Assembly: GCA_046728175.1 (NCBI GenBank)
Contig: JBKPEA010000139.1
Coordinates: 1-26,111, forward strand
Direction of reading: 5' to 3'
Length of the DNA: 26,111 nucleotides
Source of the DNA: JAFAHS01 sp046728175
Lineage (GTDB): Bacteria > Desulfobacterota > Binatia > Binatales > Binataceae
Shown: piece by piece, positions 1-4,998 of the stretch
How the letters are laid out: every line of letters starts with the position of its first letter
Position numbering within the stretch: position 1 is the first letter of the stretch
The notes under the pieces: generated by a model
Told to the model about the DNA's origin: nothing
The model's database searches: none
Seen by the model: the letters and a program-made list of their open reading frames with translations, nothing else
Program-made: the position numbers and the translations under genes

Positions 1-198
1 CGATCGAGGACTCCCGGACTCTGCTCATCCCGGAACGCTCGGGCAACAAGCTCGCGTTCGGCTACCTCAATATCCTGAGCAATCCGCACGTCGGCATCAT
101 ATTTATGATCCCCGGCACGAATGAGACGCTGCGCGTCCAACGGAACTGCAGAGCTAAGCTCCGATCCCGCAGTATGCGGGCGGCTTGCCGCTCGAGGA
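1..198 (+). pseudogene. Fragment of a PPOX-fold (pyridoxamine 5'-phosphate oxidase-like) protein, frameshifted
   Basis: From base 3 the plus strand reads a PPOX-like segment with RTLLIPERSGNKLAFG followed by GIIFMIPGTNETLRV, typical of the FMN-binding barrel of the MSMEG_1061-like PPOX group. At about base 137 the homology moves to the next frame and continues as NGTAELSSDPAVCGRLAARG until about base 198, where it is replaced by transposase sequence. The 5' part lies outside the window. The frame change plus the loss of the C-terminal third (normally a cysteine-containing substrate region) make this a dead gene. The family call rests on my recognition of the motifs, not on a search. Confidence 0.6.
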
Positions 199-199
199 G

Positions 200-271
200 C
201 CCGACTACCGGCTGCGCCAGGACTTCATCACTCCCTATACGCCCGAACAAAACGGGATCGTCGAGCGGTTT
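200..271 (+). mobile_element. Remnant of an IS3-family transposase
   Basis: A third reading frame carries DYRLRQDFITPYTPEQNG followed by IVERF. This is the hallmark of the DDE domain of IS3-group transposases around the last catalytic acid; the Glu of NGIVER would be that residue. Nothing before or after it in this frame is transposase-like, so only about 24 codons survive. It abuts the PPOX fragment on the left and the zinc-ribbon remnant on the right, and probably marks an old insertion followed by deletion. Confidence 0.7.
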
Positions 272-409
272 CGCGCATTCGAGACAGAATTTCGCGGTCG
301 GGGGATTCTCGGCGTTGCACCATGCGCATCGGCGCGCTAACGCCGACGCGCATTCCACGCAGAATTTCGCCCGGACCGGATCTTCAGCTCCGCATTTCGA
401 GCAACTCAC
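266..409 (-). pseudogene. N-terminal double zinc-ribbon remnant (copy A)
   Basis: On the minus strand, a GTG start at 409 opens a protein whose first 48 residues hold two zinc ribbons: CSKCGAEDPVRAKFCVEC, then CAWCNAENPPTAKFCLEC. Each has the CxxC...CxxC pattern of the DZR family. Such tandem ribbons commonly begin large multidomain signalling proteins, for example class III nucleotide cyclases with ATPase/TPR parts, but nothing of such a body follows. After KPL the frame runs into the IS3 remnant and nonsense. I read it as the surviving 5' end of a destroyed gene. A small ribbon protein that continues to a stop at 62 is possible but less likely. Confidence 0.55.
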
Positions 410-793
410 CGGCTTGTCCTGTCATTTTCGGCCGCCGACAAATGGTTCCCGATGTTAGTCGATGGGTTGGTTTAGGAGAATCGCCGTCAGCACGGACCGG
501 TCTTTCTATTCCAGCCAGAGAAACGCGCACAAAGAGTTAATCGGCCCTCGAAATGTGGAATTGGGTTAGCCGGGACCAAGTTTTCGGGAACCCGAGCCAT
601 TTGACCTGGCATGCGCGACCAGATCGGGACGCTCCTGCGCAACCCCTTTTGGAACCGCTTGAGTCGAATCGGCACGCGGAGGTTGTACTTCGGCACAGAT
701 CGACGTCGAATCCTGCGTGCGCAGCTTGTCGGCCATTACGTATCAGCATCGGATTTATGGTGGCGTTTGTCATCTCCGGCGCCGGAACCTGAG
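410..793. other. No recognisable gene
   Basis: About 380 bp. Several open frames cross it, including a plus-strand frame from 611 with a basic stretch rich in Arg and Trp. None shows a family motif or a convincing ribosome binding site, and the 3' part of that frame runs antisense into the VOC gene. The interval looks like decayed island DNA. Confidence 0.4.
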
Positions 794-1153
794 TCAGTTC
801 TGCCAGAAGATGCCGAGGTCGTTATGCACGATCTCGATTTGACGTCCGTCTGGATCTCGCAAGAACAACCCTTTGCTGACGGCGGTGTGTTGGACTGGTC
901 CTCGCTCTAGTACGGCTAGCTTCTTGGCTTTCTCCACCACCTGATCGAAACCTGCGGCATCTGCATCGAATCCGATCGCAAGTTTGTTCTCCTGGGGGTC
1001 GCCCTGCATGAAGACGAGGACAGTGTGCCCGACACGTATCGGCTCGTGATCGCCAGTCAACGGTTCCGCGCCAAGTACTTCGATGTAAAAATTCCGGAGA
1101 CGCGCGATGTCACGCGTGAAGAACCAAACTGAATGAATCCCAGTGACGCCCAT
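794..1153 (-). CDS. VOC-superfamily (glyoxalase/bleomycin-resistance fold) protein
   Basis: The product is 119 residues, the usual length of a one-domain vicinal-oxygen-chelate protein. It opens with GIHSVWFFTRDIARLRNFY, the first beta-strand and helix of the fold, followed by LGAEPL. It ends with the paired module: GLFLRDPDGRQIEIV, where DPDG(R/N)xxEI is the VOC signature and its Glu is normally a metal ligand. The first-strand His (GIHSV) is the expected partner. I chose the ATG at 1153 because an upstream ATG at 1207 would add 18 residues outside the fold. Substrate cannot be told: these proteins range from lyases to dioxygenases and antibiotic-binding proteins. It stands alone within island debris and is one of the few intact genes there. 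Confidence 0.85.
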   Translation of the reverse strand: MGVTGIHSVWFFTRDIARLRNFYIEVLGAEPLTGDHEPIRVGHTVLVFMQGDPQENKLAIGFDADAAGFDQVVEKAKKLAVLERGPVQHTAVSKGLFLRDPDGRQIEIVHNDLGIFWQN

Positions 1154-1342
1154 GCTGGTTCGAACTCCTGAAGCGAATCCGCTCACAGAATAGCGCGGAT
1201 GTCTCAATCTAGTGAAAGGTCATTCGCGCCGACTTGAGCGGCAAAAGAAGTAGACTTTCATGAAACATCCGACAGAAAGTAGAAATTTCTAAACTCCGGC
1301 AAGTGTCCAAAGTGTCCAACACGATCTAAGTTTAGGCGATCT

Positions 1343-1462
1343 GGGCGGATCCTGTGCATTGCATGAAGGGCATCGGCGAGGAAATGGCGACGCGCATTCC
1401 ACGCAGAATTTCGCCCTCTCGGGATTTTCGGCACCGCAGTGCGAGCAGCGCGTTGAGACCCC
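1343..1462 (-). pseudogene. Zinc-ribbon remnant (copy B)
   Basis: The minus strand encodes RCSHCGAENPERAKFCVEC and then RRCPSCNAQDPPR, where the frame leaves homology before the second CxxC of ribbon two. It is a paralogue of copy A: a 29-nt stretch (1388-1416) is identical to 344-372. No start codon lies at the position equivalent to the copy A start; the open frame extends upstream to 1585 through non-homologous sequence. It is a broken 5' end of a second double-zinc-ribbon protein. Confidence 0.5.
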
Positions 1463-1619
1463 TAGTTCGCGTGGACGTGTATCGTCGAACGCTGACCGAC
1501 CCCGAGCCTTATGTCTACGTGCCGCACAGCAATGGTCAAGCTTTGTCCGCGCGCCAGGGCTCGTCCGCCACTGGAAAAAGCGCAATCATCCATCGGGCAT
1601 CGGCACGGAGGGCAATATT

Positions 1620-1790
1620 ATGAGCGACAGGCAAAAAACACTCTACGAACGGCTCGGCGGTTACGACGCGATCGCGGCGGTTTCTGCGGACCTGGTGACA
1701 CGGCTTCAGAAAGATCTTCAGCTCAGCCGCTTCTGGGCACATCGGGGCGCGGACGGCGTAAAACGCGAGCTGCAGCTCCTGATTGATTAA
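1620..1790 (+). pseudogene. Truncated group 1 (trHbN-like) haemoglobin, N-terminal part only
   Basis: A good Shine-Dalgarno (GGAGGG) lies about 8 nt before the ATG. The 56-residue product starts TLYERLGGYDAIAAV and reaches RFWAHRGADGVKRELQLLID. These are helices A/B to E of a 2-on-2 truncated globin, in which YERLGG is the group 1 start motif. The family is about 120 residues; helices F to H, with the proximal haem-ligating His, are missing because a stop follows LLID directly. Without that His it cannot bind haem normally. Full-length members bind O2/NO. I treat it as a 3'-truncated gene; the sequence downstream belongs to a repeat shared with another island locus. Confidence 0.75.
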
Positions 1791-1818
1791 CCTTTGTTCA
1801 TGCGCTGGAGGCTGCCCC

Positions 1819-1849
1819 AGGTCAAAAACTTCGTCCGTCAGGGTGAAAG
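1819..1849 (+). repeat. Island repeat, copy 1 (upstream of first TA locus)
   Basis: A 31-nt segment that matches 2683-2713 at 28 of 31 positions by eye. It lies about 90 bp upstream of the Phd-type antitoxin start. Weaker similarity continues for some 25 nt to the right. Origin unknown: it may be a shared fragment of a mobile element or of a lost gene. Confidence 0.55.
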
Positions 1850-1939
1850 TGAGCAAGCACGTCAGAAGGGCAGGCGTGTCGCGAAGGACGAAGGACTTGA
1901 ACGATAGACGTCGTTTTGAATCTATGCAAATCTGATTAT

Positions 1940-2206
1940 ATGAAATCACGCATTTCAGCCAGCAAAGCTGCACGCAGCTTTTCTGAGCTTATGAACCGAG
2001 TCCGCTACCGTAATGAGAGTTTCGTTGTCGAACGTGCCGGTAAGCCGATTTGCGAAATCCTCCCGGCGCGGCCGCCCAAGTTCAGCGGCGCCGATCTTGT
2101 GGACCTGCTGCGCACGCTGCCGAAGCCAGATGAAGACTATCTGGCAATTGTAGAGGAGCTGCTCGAGAAGCAGCCCGTCGTGAAAGAATCCGGATGGCAA
2201 CGCTGA
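1940..2206 (+). CDS. Phd/YefM-family antitoxin
   Basis: The 88-residue product begins MKSRISASKAARSFSELMNR, the N-terminal DNA-binding and dimerisation element of the Phd/YefM fold. It continues with FVVERAGKPICEILP, the family's central strand motif (VxxxGxPxAxL). The acidic C-terminal tail (LPKPDEDYLAIVEELLEK) is the part that usually threads into and blocks the toxin. The ATG at 1940 matches the usual family start; an upstream frame opening at 1916 adds nothing conserved. It overlaps the PIN toxin by 13 nt, so the two are translationally coupled. It should bind its own promoter as a repressor together with the toxin. Confidence 0.88.
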   Translation: MKSRISASKAARSFSELMNRVRYRNESFVVERAGKPICEILPARPPKFSGADLVDLLRTLPKPDEDYLAIVEELLEKQPVVKESGWQR

Positions 2207-2595
2207 TCGATTCAAGCGTCCTTATCGCCGCTGAACGGGGCGATCTCGATTTGGATGACGTAATGGCGCGTTACGCAGAAGAGGATATTGCGATCTCGGT
2301 GATCACCGCTTCGGAACTCTTGCATGGTGTTTACCGCGCGAAGACGGCGGTGCAACGCCATCGGCGTCAGGCCTTCGTCGAGGGATTGCTCGCCCAGCTC
2401 CCGGCGATCGCTTTCGATCTCACAGTGGCGCGGGTACACGCTTCATTGTGGGCTAACTTGGCCAAGCGCGGGACTGTAGTTGGCGAGCGCGACTTGATGA
2501 TAGGCGCCACTGCGGTTGCCACCGATTACAGCATAGCCACGCGCGATGAGCGGAGCTTTCCAAAAATACCGGGTCTCAGGGTGCAACGGTTATAG
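2194..2595 (+). CDS. vapC: PIN-domain ribonuclease toxin (VapC family)
   Basis: The 133-residue size is normal for VapC. All four acidic metal-binding residues of the PIN nuclease are present: D6 in TLIDSSVLI, E41 in ITASELLHG, D100 in VVGERDLMIGATA and D118 in SIATRDERSF. VapC toxins are Mg2+-dependent RNases that usually cut tRNA anticodon loops or rRNA to halt translation. Its start lies within the end of the Phd-type antitoxin gene. With an intact partner and complete active site this locus is probably functional, unlike the second toxin downstream. The RNA target cannot be predicted. Confidence 0.9.
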   Translation: MATLIDSSVLIAAERGDLDLDDVMARYAEEDIAISVITASELLHGVYRAKTAVQRHRRQAFVEGLLAQLPAIAFDLTVARVHASLWANLAKRGTVVGERDLMIGATAVATDYSIATRDERSFPKIPGLRVQRL

Positions 2596-2682
2596 AGCGA
2601 CAAGCCGGAGAATGAAGGGGCCTCAGGGGAGATAGACCGCGGGCCAGCGCATGCGCGCCGCGAACGGAGGGCATCGCTCCTG

Positions 2683-2713
2683 AGGTCAGAAACTTCGTCC
2701 GTCAGGCCGAAAG
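2683..2713 (+). repeat. Island repeat, copy 2 (upstream of second TA locus)
   Basis: Matches 1819-1849 at 28 of 31 positions and lies about 105 bp upstream of the ribbon-helix-helix antitoxin start, a placement close to that of copy 1. In one frame two of the three differences are synonymous, so it could be part of an old coding sequence. Confidence 0.55.
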
Positions 2714-2777
2714 GGAACACCCGCATGAGAAGGATACGGGCCGCGACCGCGACGATGGGCCGGAAGCGGTGAAAGCA

Positions 2778-2795
2778 GGTATATATTACATAACC
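2778..2795 (+). promoter_or_regulatory. AT-rich imperfect palindrome, probable operator/promoter of second TA locus
   Basis: GGTATATATTACATAACC is an AT-rich island in GC-rich surroundings, imperfectly symmetrical with GGT/ACC ends, 24 nt before the antitoxin ATG. Ribbon-helix-helix antitoxins repress their own promoters through such sites. A short direct repeat (TAACC TAACC) overlaps its right edge. Position and composition are seen; the role is inferred. Confidence 0.4.
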
Positions 2796-2819
2796 TAACC
2801 TATTAGAACTGGCCCTAGC

Positions 2820-3065
2820 ATGAATTTTAGTGTGCATCTCAGCGATGAACTGGTCGAACGACTCGACCAGACCGCCAAGGAAAGCGGCAAGGCGCGCAAC
2901 GCTTTGATTCGAGAAGCAGTTGCGGAGTGGCTCGGTCGCCGGCAAGCAGGCAACTGGCCCGCGGAAATCGCGAATTTTCAGGGAATCCGACGACTCGTGC
3001 GCTTCGAGGCAAATCGCAAGAGCCTAAAGCCGCCGCGCTCTCCGTTTGATGCGGTATCTGCTTGA
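2820..3065 (+). CDS. Ribbon-helix-helix (CopG/VapB-like) antitoxin
   Basis: The 81-residue product starts MNFSVHLSDELVERLDQTAK, the beta-strand and first helix of an RHH DNA-binding dimer. It continues SGKARNALIREAVAEWLGRR, the second helix with the typical turn before LIREAV. The C-terminal half would be the toxin-binding tail. It overlaps the following PIN toxin frame by 17 nt. The antitoxin appears intact although its toxin is not, so it may persist as a stand-alone regulator or as an immunity gene against related toxins. Confidence 0.85.
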   Translation: MNFSVHLSDELVERLDQTAKESGKARNALIREAVAEWLGRRQAGNWPAEIANFQGIRRLVRFEANRKSLKPPRSPFDAVSA

Positions 3066-3321
3066 CACCAGCGTAGTGAGCGATTTCGCTCGGGGACACC
3101 CTCAGATACTCGCCCGGGTGAAGGCCACGGCTCCTCAGGAGCTCGCGGCAAGCGCCGTCACGGAGATGGGGAGGTTGCCTACGGTCTCTTGCCTTAATCC
3201 GAGGGCTCGCTCGCCGGTTGAAGCCCGGGATGGACGCGTTCTTTGGTGCCATCCGAGTCCTGCCCTACGACCGCCAGGCGGCAGAGATGCAAGCGCTCGG
3301 GCCAACCTGGAGCAGGGCTAG
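3049..3321 (+). pseudogene. VapC-type PIN toxin broken by several frameshifts
   Basis: The first 40 residues (MRYLLDTSVVSDFARGHP ... ASAVTEM) are a normal PIN N-terminus with the first Asp and the TE acid. Homology then hops frames: VAYGL from about 3171, then ALIRGLARRLKPGMDAFFGA and IRVLPYDRQAAEMQAL from about 3188 to 3295, then RANLEQ back in the first frame, ending at a stop at 3319-3321. At least three indels are needed. The C-terminal third with the last two metal-binding acids is not recoverable. The toxin is therefore dead beside an intact antitoxin, a common decay route because losing the toxin is harmless. Confidence 0.8.
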
Positions 3322-3479
3322 TGCATATCGAGGAGCGCCCCCGCCTCAGACGCAAGATCAAGGTGCCACAAGAGCCCTTTGAAGCAATCGCGCTGAAGAT
3401 CGCGCTTAGACGGATTGCCTACAGGACCGCGGTACTGCGAGATCCTGCACAGTGACCGTGGACCTCGGGATGGGGGCGC

Positions 3480-3510
3480 CCGGTTTGTTTGCGACCCGCA
3501 AACGAGCCGG
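3480..3510 (+). promoter_or_regulatory. 31-bp palindrome, probable operator of third TA locus
   Basis: Centred on 3495. The inner arms GTTTGCG (3487-3493) and CGCAAAC (3497-3503) are perfectly complementary around a 3-nt centre. A second pair, CCGG at 3480 and CCGG at 3507, lies symmetrically outside. It ends 5 nt before the antitoxin ATG at 3516, where a Phd/YefM-toxin complex would bind to repress its own operon. The symmetry is seen directly; its use as an operator is inferred. Confidence 0.55.
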
Positions 3511-3515
3511 ATAAG

Positions 3516-3785
3516 ATGACCACAGTAGTCACTTCTATGAAGACTAAGGATTTGCAGTTAAAAGACGCGAAGGCCACCCTGTCCGCCGCCGTCGACGCAG
3601 CGGCGCGTGGTCAAACGTACGTGATCACCCGTCACGGGAGACCCGAGGCGGTGTTGCTGGGCTACCGACAGTGGAAGCGCCTTTCCCGCGTACCCTCTTT
3701 CGGCCGCCTACTGATGGCCGCGCCGGCTGCGGCCGGTGAGCTACCTCCGCGTAACTGGGGTTCGCTGCGTTACGCGAAACTCTAA
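3516..3785 (+). CDS. Phd/YefM-family antitoxin
   Basis: An 89-residue protein with KTKDLQLKDAKATLSAAVDA, the Phd N-terminal helix region, then TYVITRHGRPEAVLLGYRQWKRL. The latter carries the VxxxGxPxAVL core and the YxxWxxL segment typical of YefM/Phd antitoxins. The ATG at 3516 follows the palindrome directly; a second ATG at 3537 is possible and would give 82 residues. It sits 2 nt before the GTG start of a PIN-domain toxin. The C-terminal tail is proline- and alanine-rich, not acidic, unlike the first locus. Confidence 0.85.
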   Translation: MTTVVTSMKTKDLQLKDAKATLSAAVDAAARGQTYVITRHGRPEAVLLGYRQWKRLSRVPSFGRLLMAAPAAAGELPPRNWGSLRYAKL

Positions 3786-3787
3786 AC

Positions 3788-4225
3788 GTGTATCTGGTTG
3801 ACACCGATGTGATCTCCGCGGGTGCCCCAGCGCACGGATTAGTTTCAGCTGGGCTGGTGGAGTGGATGGATAAAAACTCCGATCGACTTTTTCTGTCGAG
3901 CATAACGGTAGCCGAGATCGAAGATGGAATCGCGAAAGCTCGCAGACAGGGTGCGCGCCGCAGAGCGGATCGGTTGGTAGGATGGCTGGAGACCTTGCTT
4001 CATCTATATCAGGAACGAGTGCTGTCGTTCGACGTTCCGGCCGCACGGATTGCTGGTCGCCTATCGGATCGGGCGGGAGCCAAAGGACTCGCGCCGGGGT
4101 TCCCGGACCTTGCAATCGCCGCGACCGCGGCGGCACACAGCTTGTGCGTGCTCACGAGGAATCTGCGGCACTTTGCTCCGCTCGAGATCGCCGCGCACGA
4201 TCCATTTCAATCCCTGCCCGAATAG
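3788..4225 (+). CDS. vapC: PIN-domain ribonuclease toxin (VapC/FitB-like)
   Basis: A 145-residue PIN protein starting with GTG. Conserved positions are D5 and D7 in YLVDTDVIS, E43 in ITVAEIEDGI and D107 in GFPDLAIAATA. At the fourth position the motif reads LTRN (N125) and not Asp, as is common in the FitB-like branch. The body between E43 and D107 is long and Arg-rich (KARRQGARRRADR), typical of FitB-like toxins paired with Phd/YefM antitoxins. It should be an RNase held in check by the preceding gene. It looks intact. Confidence 0.88.
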   Translation: MYLVDTDVISAGAPAHGLVSAGLVEWMDKNSDRLFLSSITVAEIEDGIAKARRQGARRRADRLVGWLETLLHLYQERVLSFDVPAARIAGRLSDRAGAKGLAPGFPDLAIAATAAAHSLCVLTRNLRHFAPLEIAAHDPFQSLPE

Positions 4226-4277
4226 TGGGCGCACCTCTCGGGAACGCGAAGGGAAGGGAAACAAAAAAGTTGGCCAA

Positions 4278-4293
4278 CGCGGTGCGCACCGCG
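4278..4293 (+). promoter_or_regulatory. Perfect 16-bp palindrome before a decayed antitoxin
   Basis: CGCGGTGCGCACCGCG is fully self-complementary. It lies 8 nt before the GTG where the HigA-like remnant becomes recognisable. It may be the former operator of that locus; a GC-rich palindrome of this length can also arise by chance in such DNA. Confidence 0.35.
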
Positions 4294-4301
4294 AGATTTC
4301 G

Positions 4302-4535
4302 GTGAAAGAAATCGGTGAAGGGCGAGTCGATTGGGCGCGGCTTGTGCCACCAGGGACCAAGATCTCGCGAAGCTGATCGCTTCAGGTCCGAGGACCCGGA
4401 AATGACCGCTGCAGATCTGCGCAAGGCGCACCGGGTTTACAAACCGGCGATTCCGAACGTGAAAGCGATCTACCAAGCTGAGGTCTCTCAGGCCCCTTCG
4501 CGCGCCGGTCTGGATTAAGCGTGCGGACGGTACAA
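4302..4535 (+). pseudogene. Decayed HigA/Xre-type antitoxin (helix-turn-helix)
   Basis: Pieces of one protein family read in order across changing frames. First comes VKEIGEGRVDWARL, then DQDLAKLIAS, then SEDPEMTAADLRKAHRVY and PAIPNVKAI. After a further frame change FARRSGLSVRTVQ appears, the recognition helix of a Xre HTH domain. The order matches HigA-like antitoxins that have a WAR...LIAxDP N-terminal part before the HTH. The region after VRTVQ is not antitoxin-like and no HigB toxin is recognisable nearby. At least three indels separate the pieces. The assignment is by motif order only. Confidence 0.55.
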
Positions 4536-4562
4536 TTCCTTTCCTCTCGCTCTGCTAGCCCT

Positions 4563-4581
4563 TGTCCGAAAACGTCTGACA
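4563..4581 (+). promoter_or_regulatory. Imperfect 19-bp palindrome upstream of the excisionase-like gene
   Basis: TGTCCGA and TCTGACA flank a 5-nt centre and are complementary at 6 of 7 positions. It lies about 75 bp before the start at 4654 and could bind a regulator or recombination factor. Weak evidence. Confidence 0.25.
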
Positions 4582-4653
4582 CCTCATCCACAGGATCACG
4601 GCAATGGCGGTGATGCGTGGCGGGTGTGATGCACAGCGTCCGGCGGTCAGATC

Positions 4654-4998
4654 ATGCCGATCCGCCCATCAACCAAAAACGGAGGACAGGCTCGCGAGCC
4701 TGCGAGCGGCGCGCCACCTGTGGATGCGCCCGTCCTCAAGCCTTATCTTTCCATTGCTGAACTGGCACAGTTGACCCCGTGGACGGATCAGGCGATCCGG
4801 ACCATGATCTCGCGGGGTGCCTTTCGAGAAGGTCAGCATTTCTTCTACGTCGGCCGTCGCCCGGTCTTCAAGTGGGCCGCGATCGTTGGCGTCATTGAAC
4901 AGGGACCGCCGCGCGATCGGGCGCCGCATCGCCGCGATCAGCTGAAGCTATGGGACGACGGCGGAAAATCCGGCGCCAAGCCTGCTCGGTCGAAGTAA
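4654..4998 (+). CDS. Small helix-turn-helix (winged-helix, excisionase/AlpA-like) protein
   Basis: A 114-residue protein. Residues about 29 to 80 (PYLSIAELAQLTPWTDQA, then IRTMISRGAF, HFFYVGRRPVFKW) form a MerR/AlpA-type winged helix: helix-turn-helix, then a basic wing ending in xxxFxW. The N-terminal 28 residues are polar and Pro-rich. The C-terminus is basic and overlaps the integrase start by 49 nt, so the two genes are probably translated together. Proteins of this size and fold next to a tyrosine integrase usually act as recombination directionality factors or regulators of the integrase. Which of the two cannot be told from sequence. Confidence 0.7.
   Translation: MPIRPSTKNGGQAREPASGAPPVDAPVLKPYLSIAELAQLTPWTDQAIRTMISRGAFREGQHFFYVGRRPVFKWAAIVGVIEQGPPRDRAPHRRDQLKLWDDGGKSGAKPARSK

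Noticed and set aside
611..910. 99-codon Arg/Trp-rich plus-strand open frame
   Set aside because: Its 3' third is antisense to the VOC gene, and no motif or RBS supports it.
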